The translations under genes were made by a program, and so were the position numbers. A DNA stretch of 24,597 nt from JAJPHY01 sp040754475 (lineage in GTDB: Bacteria > Actinomycetota > UBA4738 > HRBIN12). Positions 14,320 to 22,104 of this stretch are shown one piece after another. Position 1 is the stretch's first letter; each line of letters opens with the position of its first letter. Location: positions 1 through 24,597 of the forward strand of contig JBFMCN010000077.1 in the NCBI GenBank assembly GCA_040754475.1. Direction: 5' to 3'. Under the pieces are notes generated by a model. The model was not told the DNA's origin. It saw only the letters and a program-made list of their open reading frames with translations, and did no database searches.

Positions 14320-16191
14320 CTACGACTCACTCGCCGAGTGAGCGGCCTTCCGCTCCGCCCAGGTCACGACCTGCCATGCCGACGCCACCGGGTTGAGGAA
14401 ATGCGGTGGCGAGTCGTACGTGAGGTCGTTGTCGTAGGAGTAGGCCTTTGCGTACCCGCTCTGGAGGGTGCCCCACCCGAACGTGCCGACGGCACCCCGG
14501 TACTGCTGGGCGATGGCACCGAACACGCTGAGATTCCCTGCCGAACCCCCATAGTCGGTGAAGGGGGGCCCGTACGTGTAGTTCTGCACCTGGAACGAGT
14601 GCGCCACCGTGAGTAGCGCCGCGTTGAACACGGGCCCCCGGAGGGCTCGTTGTCCCGTCGCCGTGGCCATGCCCGACGTACCCGGCGTGGTGCCGTTGAA
14701 CAGAGAAGGCGTCGTCGACGTGCTGGACGTCCCCGGCAGCCGCAGGTTGCAGCCACCGTCGCACGATCCGTCTCGCGTGGAGGATCCCTGATCCGAGCTG
14801 CTCACCGGGTGGTAGACGTTGATGTAGTTGTTGGCCACGAGCCCCAGCAGCTCGTCACCCGCGTTGTACGTCGTGCTGCCGAACAGGAAGATGTTGTTCT
14901 CGGCGGCGACCGTCAGTCTGCCGTTGAGGGTTCCCTGGATGAAGACATCGCCGTTGCGGCACCCGTAACCCGTGGTGCTCATGCCGGAGGATCCGGGCGT
15001 GATGTCGTATCGCTGCGGGAAGCCGACCGGGTGCGTTCTATTCGGATTTGAGCTGCCGGTGCCCCCGATCGCCTCCCGGTTGAAGGGGCAGCCATTCGTG
15101 TAGTTGGGATCCGACGTCACCGACGGGACGTTCTGTGTGTACACGACACCCCCATCGCTCGGAATCGTGAACCTCGTGATCGTGTACCGCTGGAACATGC
15201 TCGTCGTCGGGTTCGCCGGCCACGTGCAGTTGACAACCTTGGAGAAGGGACTGATCACGTCCATTGTGCCGTCGGAGTTCAACCTGATCGCCGTCGGCCC
15301 GGTGAAGAGGCAGCCCGTCCCGCCGAGCACCGGATCCGTCTCGTTCTTGAGGTCCACATTGCTGGGAGGCATGGTGAGGGCAGCCGCGTACTCTGGGTCG
15401 CCGGGCTTGAAGACCGGGGCGCATGGGCTCCCCGCGCAGACCCACGGGTCGCCCGATGTCGGCTGGTAGCTCGTGCTGGTATCGCCGTTGAAGTGCGGGT
15501 CCTCGTAGATGCGGAGGGCATCGTTCGTGTGCAGCGGTCCGTCTATGTTGTCGACCCCGATGAAGGTGATGTCGAAGCAGTACTGGTAGTCCGGGTCGGT
15601 GTCCCCGGCGAAGTCCACGCGCCCATCGATGTCTCGCCCGTCGTAGTAGTGCTTCGCGCAGTACTGCTGCGCCACGGTCGTGCTGAAGCGGCCACCCGAC
15701 CCCGTGTAGACGTTCGAGTTGGCCGGGTCCGTGGTCTCGTACTCGGTGAAGTACAGGAAATCCAGGAAGTTGCGCCGGCGCAGCGATGCCTCGACCGTCC
15801 GCGTCACGTTGCCGACCCTGCCCGTCGCTATCACCTTCACCGTGCCGTCGACAGCGAGTTCAGACGTATCGATGTCGTAGCGGTACGACGCGTCGCTGCT
15901 CGCCCCAGGGACGGGCACCCAAGTCGCAAACGCCTGGTTGCCGTCTGGAGGCGGGTTCGTCGCCGAATACTGCCAGTAGGCGCCGTCCTGGTTCAGGTGG
16001 AAGAGGTAGTCGTCGATCCCAGCCTCCGCCCCGGAGAGCGCGGCGTTCCAGTCCTGATCGTGACGAGAGAGGTTCTGAGAACCAAGCGCATACGAGAGAA
16101 CTCCGGCCAGGAGCAAGAGCACGGCGCCGAGGGCAAGCAGAACGCCCACCAACGCGAAGCCTCCGTCGTCTCGCCTGATCCGGAGCATCAT
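14320..16191 (-). CDS. PilX/GspK-like minor pilin with DUF4900-like region, triad A
   Basis: The 623-residue protein begins with a basic leader ending DDGG (Gly11), then FALVGVLLALGAVLLLLAGV. Mature position 5 is Gly, so Glu5 is absent, as in GspK. ALSGAEAGIDDYLFHLNQ after the helix is PilX-like. The external part contains GVDNIDGPLHTNDALRIYED (about 215-235) and LLGLVANNYINVYHP, patterns resembling the DUF4900 domain found in pilus-associated proteins of other phyla. That label is from memory of the pattern, not a search. Many Cys pairs and low-complexity Ser/Thr stretches are present. AGGTGAGG precedes two adjacent ATGs (16191 and 16188). Confidence 0.72.
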   Translation of the reverse strand: MMLRIRRDDGGFALVGVLLALGAVLLLLAGVLSYALGSQNLSRHDQDWNAALSGAEAGIDDYLFHLNQDGAYWQYSATNPPPDGNQAFATWVPVPGASSDASYRYDIDTSELAVDGTVKVIATGRVGNVTRTVEASLRRRNFLDFLYFTEYETTDPANSNVYTGSGGRFSTTVAQQYCAKHYYDGRDIDGRVDFAGDTDPDYQYCFDITFIGVDNIDGPLHTNDALRIYEDPHFNGDTSTSYQPTSGDPWVCAGSPCAPVFKPGDPEYAAALTMPPSNVDLKNETDPVLGGTGCLFTGPTAIRLNSDGTMDVISPFSKVVNCTWPANPTTSMFQRYTITRFTIPSDGGVVYTQNVPSVTSDPNYTNGCPFNREAIGGTGSSNPNRTHPVGFPQRYDITPGSSGMSTTGYGCRNGDVFIQGTLNGRLTVAAENNIFLFGSTTYNAGDELLGLVANNYINVYHPVSSSDQGSSTRDGSCDGGCNLRLPGTSSTSTTPSLFNGTTPGTSGMATATGQRALRGPVFNAALLTVAHSFQVQNYTYGPPFTDYGGSAGNLSVFGAIAQQYRGAVGTFGWGTLQSGYAKAYSYDNDLTYDSPPHFLNPVASAWQVVTWAERKAAHSASES

Positions 16192-16200
16192 CTCCTCACC

Positions 16201-16923
16201 TCAAGGACTCGGGCTGGGCGGCGGGTTGAAGTTCACGTTCGGAAGACGCACTCGGTTCACGAGCGTCGTGTCCGCGACAGGCAGGCTCGTGTCCTTGCGG
16301 ATCGCCAGATGTATCCCGACGGCCTCCACCAAGAGCCCGTCGGCCAAGGACAGCGGCGTCTGATCGGTCGTGAAGGCCGTGAGCGCGCCGGTTGCGTCGC
16401 AGTAGTAGTAGGTGAACATCGCTTGAGTGGGATCCTCGAGGTCGTTGGCGACGTATTGCCCGACGAGCCTCGTCCTGGTCGCGGCGGGGTCCGTCGGGTA
16501 CGTGCAATCCGGCGGGGCCCCGCCGCTCGGCGGCGTGACATCCTCGATGAGCTCCCGGTCGGAGTTCACATACAGATGGATGATCTTCGGGCACGAGGTC
16601 GTCATGTTCAGGTTCGCGTAGAACGTGAGCTCGTTGTCGTCGGCCAGCAGCACCATGGGATCACCCGACGACACCACGAAGGGAGGGGTGGCCGCGTCGA
16701 GTTTCGTTGCCGTGCGGATATCCTTGCTCATGACCGCCATCAGCACCCGAGCCTCGCCGAGGTTCTCCAGGCGCCGGATTCCTCCTGTGGCGGCGCGCTC
16801 GTACGTCGCGACCGACTGCAGTACGAAGCCCATGACGACGCCGAGAAGCAAGACGACCGCCGCCACTTCCGGCAGCGTCATGGCGGACTCGCTTCGCAGC
16901 CTCCGGATCAGACGCGCCATCAT
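16201..16923 (-). CDS. PilW/GspJ-like minor pilin with atypical cleavage site, triad A
   Basis: The 240-residue prepilin-like protein has a leader MMARLIRRLRSESA and a helix MTLPEVAAVVLLLGVVMGFV. Aligning the MTLPE with the usual FTLxE puts Ala14, not Gly, at -1, with Glu at mature position 5 retained. Gly at -1 is normally required by prepilin peptidase, though Ala is sometimes tolerated. GEARVLMAVMSKDIRTATKL after the helix is typical of the W/J class. The tail is Pro/Ser-rich (NFNPPPSPSP). The ATG overlaps the upstream stop by 4 bp and the next gene follows after 9 bp. Confidence 0.74.
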   Translation of the reverse strand: MMARLIRRLRSESAMTLPEVAAVVLLLGVVMGFVLQSVATYERAATGGIRRLENLGEARVLMAVMSKDIRTATKLDAATPPFVVSSGDPMVLLADDNELTFYANLNMTTSCPKIIHLYVNSDRELIEDVTPPSGGAPPDCTYPTDPAATRTRLVGQYVANDLEDPTQAMFTYYYCDATGALTAFTTDQTPLSLADGLLVEAVGIHLAIRKDTSLPVADTTLVNRVRLPNVNFNPPPSPSP

Positions 16924-18245
16924 GTCTCAACCGCGATGTCGTAGGGCCAGGAGCCGTCGCCGTCACCCGGGTCGGACGCGGGCGAGAGCGTGACGCTGCC
17001 CGACCAGACCGCACCGCCGTCGACGGTCACCGTCCACGTGCCGTAGGGAAGGGCGAACACGATCTGGCCGTTCGCATCGGTCTGCCCGATCGAGTGGCTC
17101 TCGCCACTCGCGCAGCCGTCTCCCGGCGAGTGGGCGGCATCGATCTGCTTCCCGGGAACCGGCACCATCGCCCCCAAGTCCGAATCGAAGTGCTGGATCG
17201 TCACTCGGATCTCCGGCATCAGGACGTTTGCCGCAGTCGTCGTGCCCGGCTCCGTGGGTATTGGGTCGCCACGCGAACCTTCCTCATATGAGGCAGGGTC
17301 GGCGTCCGCACAACTCCCGGCCCACGCCTCGTAACCGTCTGCGTACGGGAATAGGTCGGCGATCGTTCTAGGGACGCCGACACCCGGGAAGACCACCATC
17401 CCGGTTGGGAGGAGGTGGGTGTTGAACAGGGTCACCGCCACGTCGGGTGGCGCCGCGCTGCCCAGGTCCTTGCCGATCGGGGTAAGCGCTAGCGTTGCCG
17501 CCTGGTCGTACTGGAACTGGATCGAAGTGGTCGCGGCGACGACGACAGACGCCGCCTGCGTCGGAGTCGCCACCCCCTGGAGGTCCACGTACCCCAGCGA
17601 CGATGCCGCGACCGTGTAAGAGCCGGCCGGTAGGAAGGCGAAGAAGGCACATCCGTCGGAGTTGGTGATCTGGCTCTCGTTCTGCGGACCTGCAACCGAG
17701 ATCGGGACACCGCCCTGAGACTGGCCGTCGCGGTCGACGACGCTGACGGCGATATGCCCGGAGTTCGGATCGTAGGCGCCCACGGGAGGCGTGACTATGG
17801 TGTGCGCGGCCACCGGTCGCACGCCGGTCATGGCCTGCCAGGTCACCGAGACGTCGATGCGCAGGTAGGCGGGCCTGGACCCGGAAGGAGCGTCACACGC
17901 ACCCGCCAGGGCGTCCTTCGTCACCCACTCCGATTCGCGGGTGACGGTGTAGGAGACCCCGCCGACGTCCTCTGTGTGCACGTACTGCCCGATGGGGAGG
18001 TCCGGGAAGTCCGTACTACGTGCGGTGTCCATCTCCTGCGCCGCCAGGTTCGCGGCCACACTCCGGTTGCGGTCGTTGCGGACGAGGTTGAGTGAGCTGC
18101 TCATCGTGACGGTCATGCCGACAACCAGCACGGCGAAGATCAGGATGGCCACCGCCACCTCGATCATGGTGAAGCCCCGCTCGTCTCGGCATGAGCGGAT
18201 AGCCCGCGCCAACGCGCGGGCACGCGTCCTTCCAGGGCTCCTCAT
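16920..18245 (-). CDS. PilV/GspI-like minor pilin with two Ig/CnaB-like modules, triad A
   Basis: The 441-residue prepilin has a long basic leader ending RDERG (Gly24), then FTMIEVAVAILIFAVLVVGM with Glu at mature position 5, and AANLAAQEMDTARSTDFPDL as in PilV/GspI. Two carboxypeptidase-regulatory/CnaB-like beta modules appear in the external part: about 163-225 (GHIAVSVVDRDGQSQGGVPI ending PAGSYTVAASSLGYVDL) and about 344-425 (EIRVTIQHFD, then TDANGQIVFALPYGTWTVTV). Such modules are common in surface adhesins of Gram-positive bacteria but unusual on a type IV minor pilin. It is first in its triad, after the pilA2 hairpin. An adhesive role is inferred. Confidence 0.76.
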   Translation of the reverse strand: MRSPGRTRARALARAIRSCRDERGFTMIEVAVAILIFAVLVVGMTVTMSSSLNLVRNDRNRSVAANLAAQEMDTARSTDFPDLPIGQYVHTEDVGGVSYTVTRESEWVTKDALAGACDAPSGSRPAYLRIDVSVTWQAMTGVRPVAAHTIVTPPVGAYDPNSGHIAVSVVDRDGQSQGGVPISVAGPQNESQITNSDGCAFFAFLPAGSYTVAASSLGYVDLQGVATPTQAASVVVAATTSIQFQYDQAATLALTPIGKDLGSAAPPDVAVTLFNTHLLPTGMVVFPGVGVPRTIADLFPYADGYEAWAGSCADADPASYEEGSRGDPIPTEPGTTTAANVLMPEIRVTIQHFDSDLGAMVPVPGKQIDAAHSPGDGCASGESHSIGQTDANGQIVFALPYGTWTVTVDGGAVWSGSVTLSPASDPGDGDGSWPYDIAVET

Positions 18246-18291
18246 TCTTCCCTAGTTGTCGGCATTTCGCCGCAGGGTCTTGAACAGGCGA

Positions 18292-18342
18292 GAACGAGCT
18301 CGGGGGGCGCCTCCACCAGGGAGTCGCCCCCCGAGCTCGTTC
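18292..18342 (-). terminator. 18-bp perfect hairpin after pilA2
   Basis: GAACGAGCTCGGGGGGCG (18292-18309) is an exact inverted repeat of 18325-18342, with a 15-base loop. It begins one base after the pilA2 stop. No U-run follows. It may terminate or attenuate transcription, or protect the 3' end of the pilin mRNA, so that pilins outnumber the downstream minor pilins. Confidence 0.75.
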
Positions 18343-18343
18343 G

Positions 18344-18802
18344 CTACCAGCCCCCGGTGCACTCCGCCAGCGTGTCAACGTCGGCGAACGCCTGGCCCCT
18401 ACCCTTGATGAAGGCTGGGCTGCTGGCGAGCTGCCGCAAGCAGAAGTAGGTGCCACTCGCCGAGTGCGTCACGAGCAGGAGGTCTCCGGCCTGAGCCAAC
18501 TGGATCGCGACCTGGTCCTCACTTGGGTCCCCAGAGTCAGCCCAATCCAGGCTGGGCTCCGTCGCAAGGCCGACAGCGGCGTCGAAACCCGTGTACCTGG
18601 CGTTCTCTGACCAGTAGATCATGGCTGCGGCCAGGCCCGTACGCAGGTTCGTCTGGGCCGCCCGGTCTTGGGCACGCTTGCGTGTGCCCAAGTAGGTCGG
18701 GAGAGCGATGGCGATCAGGATGCCCACGATGAGGATCACGACCATGAGCTCGATGAGGGTGAACCCTCGCTCCTGGTCCGTCCGATGTCTCCAGGCATGC
18801 AT
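18344..18802 (-). CDS. pilA: Type IV pilin PilA2
   Basis: The 152-residue type IVa prepilin has leader MHAWRHRTDQERG, cleavage after Gly13, then FTLIELMVVILIVGILIAIA, including Glu at mature position 5 and the Pro kink in ALPTYLG. KRAQDRAAQTNLRTGLAAAM completes the spine helix. The small globular domain has two cysteines (YFCLRQL and LAECTGGW) placed to form a C-terminal disulfide loop. The ATG at 18800-18802 has GGAG 9-10 bases upstream. A longer in-frame start would run through the preceding hairpin and is rejected. It is a paralogue of PilA1 next door; which one is the main fibre subunit is not certain. Confidence 0.9.
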   Translation of the reverse strand: MHAWRHRTDQERGFTLIELMVVILIVGILIAIALPTYLGTRKRAQDRAAQTNLRTGLAAAMIYWSENARYTGFDAAVGLATEPSLDWADSGDPSEDQVAIQLAQAGDLLLVTHSASGTYFCLRQLASSPAFIKGRGQAFADVDTLAECTGGW

Positions 18803-18831
18803 GTGCTCGATCTCCAGAAACGGGTTGAGCA

Positions 18832-18859
18832 GAGGGGGCGACCCAAGGGCCGCCCCCTC
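18832..18859 (-). terminator. Hairpin between pilA1 and pilA2
   Basis: GAGGGGGCGACCC (18832-18844) and GGGCCGCCCCCTC (18847-18859) pair at 12 of 13 positions around AA. It lies 24 bases after the pilA1 stop and about 30 before the pilA2 start. It would act as an attenuator or an mRNA-stabilising structure, parallel to the hairpin after pilA2. Confidence 0.65.
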
Positions 18860-18883
18860 CATGTACTACTCTGGGTGAACGGC

Positions 18884-19381
18884 TTACGGGAACCTCGCAG
18901 CAGCCGCCCCTTGCGCGTCAGCTCCTGAGCACGCGGCGGCGGCACCGGAGCCGTAGAACGTCCCCGCCCCTGGATCCGTCGAGATGTCGTCGATCCAGTA
19001 GCAGGTGCCCGAATCCGACAGCGCCGCGGCAGCCCACGAGTCGGCGGCGCTGTTCGTCAGATAGCCCCCATCCGTGATGCTCACCACGTTCGGCCCTGTG
19101 GAGTCGCCCGCAGCCAGGTAGCTGAGCGACGGCTCGATGTCTGTCATGTTGGACACCGTCGCCGTCGTGTAGTCGTCGTTGTCCGTGAACGCGGTCTTGG
19201 CCGCGGCCAACGCGTTCCGGAGGCTCGACTGCGCGGCGCGGTTCTGGGCCCGCTGCCTAGCACCAAGGAACGTCGGCAGGGCGATGGCGATCAGGATGCC
19301 GATGATCAGGACGACCACCATCAGCTCGATGAGGGTGAAGCCCTCTTCGTCCCTCCTGCGCTCCCAAAAGCGCTTGAGCAT
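18884..19381 (-). CDS. pilA: Major type IV pilin PilA1
   Basis: The 165-residue type IVa prepilin has leader MLKRFWERRRDEEG (cleavage after Gly14), then FTLIELMVVVLIIGILIAIA with Glu at mature position 5, ALPTFLG, and QRAQNRAAQSSLRNALAAAK. The globular part has a cysteine pair (GTCYWIDD and AAACSGADAQ) and an Ala/Gly-rich C-terminus. The ATG at 19379-19381 is fixed by the strong AAGGAGGAGGTGA just upstream and by the normal leader length; the longer open frame is rejected. The best ribosome-binding site in the window and first place in the pilin cluster make it the likely major subunit. Confidence 0.92.
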   Translation of the reverse strand: MLKRFWERRRDEEGFTLIELMVVVLIIGILIAIALPTFLGARQRAQNRAAQSSLRNALAAAKTAFTDNDDYTTATVSNMTDIEPSLSYLAAGDSTGPNVVSITDGGYLTNSAADSWAAAALSDSGTCYWIDDISTDPGAGTFYGSGAAAACSGADAQGAAAARFP

Positions 19382-19703
19382 GGAGTCACCTCCTCCTTCT
19401 ATGCACGCGCATCTAACCGATGCGCTCTTCCTACAGGTCGTTCTCGGTATCGGGCGGGTGAGCCTGAAGCCACCCGGACGACATTTCCGAGATTGGCTCG
19501 AACCGACTAGCCCCCGGGTCACCCGCGCACTCGCCCGTTTGGGGGTGCCGTCCCCACGGTTCTGTCGCTCGAAACGCCCACAGTCCCCAAGCCGTCTCCG
19601 TGGTGTGCCTCTGCCATGCGAAGGAGACTGCGTGCCTCTTCCTCGGAGTCCCAGTGTCGTGAGATGGCGCTCCGGCCAGGCGCTGGTTCCCTTGACGGCA
19701 CTC
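19382..19703 (-). promoter_or_regulatory. pilC-pilA1 gap: probable pilA1 promoter and leader
   Basis: This 322-bp stretch is the longest gene-free part of the window. It holds a perfect 7-bp stem (19407-19413 with 19419-19425) just upstream of the pilA1 ribosome-binding site and a 6-bp stem (19455-19460 with 19471-19476). No clear sigma-70 or sigma-54 promoter and no c-di-GMP riboswitch consensus could be recognised. A 60-codon GTG-start frame at 19519-19701 is not convincing as a gene. A separate promoter for the pilins is expected but not located. Confidence 0.45.
19386..19398 (-). promoter_or_regulatory. Strong ribosome-binding site of pilA1
   Basis: On the minus strand AAGGAGGAGGTGA ends 4 bases before the ATG at 19381, near-complete complementarity to the 16S anti-SD. 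It decides the pilA1 start and suggests high expression. Confidence 0.8.
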
Positions 19704-20915
19704 CTACTGGATCAACTTGATGATGTTGAACATCGGCATGTACAGGGCGATGACGGCGGCACCAACGGCGCCGCCGACGAAAGCGATCAGGAGGGGCTCG
19801 ATCAGGGAGGTCAGGGCATCGACGGCCGCCGTCACCTCGCTGTTGTAGAAGTCGGAGACCTTGTCGAGCATCGTGTCGACGGCGCCCGTCTCCTCGCCGA
19901 CGGCGAGCATCTGGACGACCATCGGTGGGAACACGTCGTGTTTCGAAAGGGGCTTCGCTATTGACTCACCCTCCCGGACGCTCCCCTGCACGTCGCTCAC
20001 AGCCTTACTGATCACCTTGTTGTTCACGGTGTCGGTGACGATGTCCAGCGCCTGCAGGATCGGCACACCCGACCGCAGCAGCATGCCCAGCGTGCTCGAG
20101 AACCTCGCGAGGGCGGTCTTGTGGAACAGCGGGCCGAACACCGGCATCTTGAGCTTCGTCGTGTCCACGACCAATCGACCGGAGGGGGTCTTCTTGTACC
20201 GGCGGAATCCGAACACAAGCGCGGCCATCAGCAGCAAGAAGAGCCACCAGAACCTCGTGAGCGCCTCGGACACGCCCAGCAGTACGCGGGTCGGCAGCGG
20301 GAGGCTTCCGCCCAGATTGGCGTAGATGGTCTTGAACTGCGGCACCACGAACAGCAGCATCGCCGCCAAGATCCCGCCGACCATGATCACGACCACGACC
20401 GGGTAGGTCATCGCCGACTTGATCTTGCGGCGAAGCTCGACGTCCTTCTCCATGTTGTCGGCCAGGCGTAGCAGCACGTTGTCGAGCACGCCGCCCGTCT
20501 CACCGGAACGGATCATCGAGACGTACAGATCGCTGAACGCCTTCGGGTGCTTGGACATCGCCCCCGACAGCGAGGAGCCCTGCTCGACGTCCAGGCGCAC
20601 CTGCGTGAGGACCTTCTGAAGCTCCTTGTTCTCGCTCTGCTCGGCGAGGATCGCCAGGGCTCGCAGGATCGGCAGACCCGAGTTCACCATCGTCGCGAAC
20701 TGCCGCGAGAACACGGCGAGGTCCTTCATCTTGACGCGGCCCGCTCGCAGGTTGATCTCCATCTTGAGGCCGGTGCGTGCGCGCTTGACGTCGAGGGGCA
20801 TGTAGCCCATCTCGCGCAGCTTCGTGAGGACGAGCCCCTCGCTGTCCCCGACGAGCTCTCCGGTCACGAGGTTCCCGGACCGGTCACGGACTCTGTATTC
20901 GTAGGTCTGTGGCAT
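19704..20915 (-). CDS. pilC: Type IV pilus platform protein PilC
   Basis: The 403-residue polytopic inner-membrane protein of the GspF/PilC family couples the motor ATPases to pilin addition and removal. The N-terminal TYEYRVRDRSGNLVTGEL is followed by two GspF domains. The first starts near residue 70 with LAVFSRQFATMVNSGLPILR and contains MIRSGETGGVLDNVLLRLAD. The second starts around 275 with ALARFSSTLGMLLRSGVPIL and contains QMLAVGEETGAVDTMLDKVS. Membrane helices lie near 175, 220 and 380. The ATG at 20913-20915 is chosen because homologues start at this residue; 28 extra upstream codons are low complexity. It follows pilT by 22 bp. Confidence 0.96.
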   Translation of the reverse strand: MPQTYEYRVRDRSGNLVTGELVGDSEGLVLTKLREMGYMPLDVKRARTGLKMEINLRAGRVKMKDLAVFSRQFATMVNSGLPILRALAILAEQSENKELQKVLTQVRLDVEQGSSLSGAMSKHPKAFSDLYVSMIRSGETGGVLDNVLLRLADNMEKDVELRRKIKSAMTYPVVVVIMVGGILAAMLLFVVPQFKTIYANLGGSLPLPTRVLLGVSEALTRFWWLFLLLMAALVFGFRRYKKTPSGRLVVDTTKLKMPVFGPLFHKTALARFSSTLGMLLRSGVPILQALDIVTDTVNNKVISKAVSDVQGSVREGESIAKPLSKHDVFPPMVVQMLAVGEETGAVDTMLDKVSDFYNSEVTAAVDALTSLIEPLLIAFVGGAVGAAVIALYMPMFNIIKLIQ

Positions 20916-20937
20916 GGCTCTCTCCCGACTTGCCGTC

Positions 20938-22104
20938 CTAGCCTCCACCCCAGCCGGCGACGGCCGCGCCGGCCGCGACTGCGGCCGCTGTCGCGCCATA
21001 CCCGAGGCTTCCGCCGATCAGGCGGTTCAGCTCCTCAGGGTCGTGGCAGCGTTCGTAGGCGAGCTGCTGGGTGATGCGGCCCGCCTTCACCAGGTTCGCC
21101 AGGGACTGGTCCATGGTCTGCATGCCGAACCGTCCTCCGGCCTGCATGATCGAGTAGATCTGGTGCACCTTGCCCTCGCGGATCAGGTTGCGGACCGCGG
21201 GGGTGCATACGAGGACCTCGACGGCCACGCACCGGCCCCGCCCGTCGGCCGTCTGCAGCAGCTGCTGGGTCACCACGCCCTGAAGCGTTGTCGCCAGCTG
21301 CACTCGAACCTGCTGCTGTTGGTGCGGTGGAAAGACGTCGATGATCCGGTCGATCGTCTGCGGGGCGTCCTGCGTGTGCAGCGTCGCGAACACGAGGTGT
21401 CCCGTCTCCGCCGCGGTGATCGCCGTCGCGATCGTCTCCAGATCTCGCATCTCACCCACGAGGATCACGTCCGGGTCCTGACGCAGCACGTGCTTGAGCG
21501 CCTGAGCGAAGCTGTGGGTGTCGGCCCCGACCTCCCGCTGGTTGACGATGCACTTGCGGTGCCGGTGGAGGAACTCGATCGGATCCTCCACCGTCATGAT
21601 GTGCGCCGAGCGCTCGCGGTTCACGATGTCCACCATCGCGGCGAGCGACGTCGACTTGCCCGAGCCCGTCGGTCCGGTCACCACGACGAACCCTCGCGGG
21701 TACCGGGCGAGATCGGCCACCACCGCTGGAAGCCCAAGCTCCTCTACTTGCTTGATCTCGTAGGGGATCAGCCGGAAGGCCGCCCCGATCGAGTCGCGCT
21801 GGTAGTAGACGTTCACGCGGAACCGCGCCTTGCCGGGCAGCGCGTAGGACATGTCGAGCTCGAGATCCTGCTCGAGACGCTCCCGCATCTTCTGCGGCAG
21901 GATCGCGTACATCATCGCCTGGAGGCTCCGCGGCGTGAGGATCGGGTAGTCCTCCAACCGCAGAAGGTCACCGTGCAAACGGATCGTGGGCGGCGTCCCG
22001 ACCGTCAGGTGCAGGTCGGATGCGCCTCGCTCGAGGACGATCTCGAGCAGTTCCGGAACCGGGACCGGGATGTCTTCCTCGCCGGGCGCGGCAGCCACAC
22101 TCAT
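20938..22104 (-). CDS. pilT: Pilus retraction ATPase PilT
   Basis: The 388-residue hexameric cytoplasmic ATPase depolymerises the pilus for twitching and retraction. The N-terminal domain has GASDLHLTVG (27-36). The catalytic domain has Walker A GPTGSGKS (144-151), Asp box TVEDPIEF, Walker B VILVGEMRDLET with E218, and His box TLHTQDAPQTIDRIIDVFP (H243). TPAVRNLIREGK corresponds to PilT's AIRNLIRE-type element, which distinguishes it from PilB. The tail is an Ala/Gly run (GAAVAGWGGG). The ATG directly abuts the pilB stop (TAG ATG). Confidence 0.96.
   Translation of the reverse strand: MSVAAAPGEEDIPVPVPELLEIVLERGASDLHLTVGTPPTIRLHGDLLRLEDYPILTPRSLQAMMYAILPQKMRERLEQDLELDMSYALPGKARFRVNVYYQRDSIGAAFRLIPYEIKQVEELGLPAVVADLARYPRGFVVVTGPTGSGKSTSLAAMVDIVNRERSAHIMTVEDPIEFLHRHRKCIVNQREVGADTHSFAQALKHVLRQDPDVILVGEMRDLETIATAITAAETGHLVFATLHTQDAPQTIDRIIDVFPPHQQQQVRVQLATTLQGVVTQQLLQTADGRGRCVAVEVLVCTPAVRNLIREGKVHQIYSIMQAGGRFGMQTMDQSLANLVKAGRITQQLAYERCHDPEELNRLIGGSLGYGATAAAVAAGAAVAGWGGG

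Noticed and set aside
15493..16944. A 483-codon plus-strand frame opposite two minor pilins
   Set aside because: Composition is that of a reversed GC-rich gene (Arg/Val/His), and it spans the boundary of two supported genes.
19519..19701. A 60-codon GTG-start frame just after pilC
   Set aside because: It starts close to the pilC stop and has a TAGGAGTG context, but the composition and lack of a recognisable domain do not separate it from chance. Noted within the intergenic entry only.
19382..19703. c-di-GMP (GEMM) riboswitch or tRNA in the pilA1 leader
   Set aside because: A GGTTCGAGCC string and hairpins were seen, but the paired T-arm and cloverleaf are missing. The GEMM consensus elements (AGGGCAAACC, GGACGCAAAGCC, GGTAGGTAGC type) are not present.
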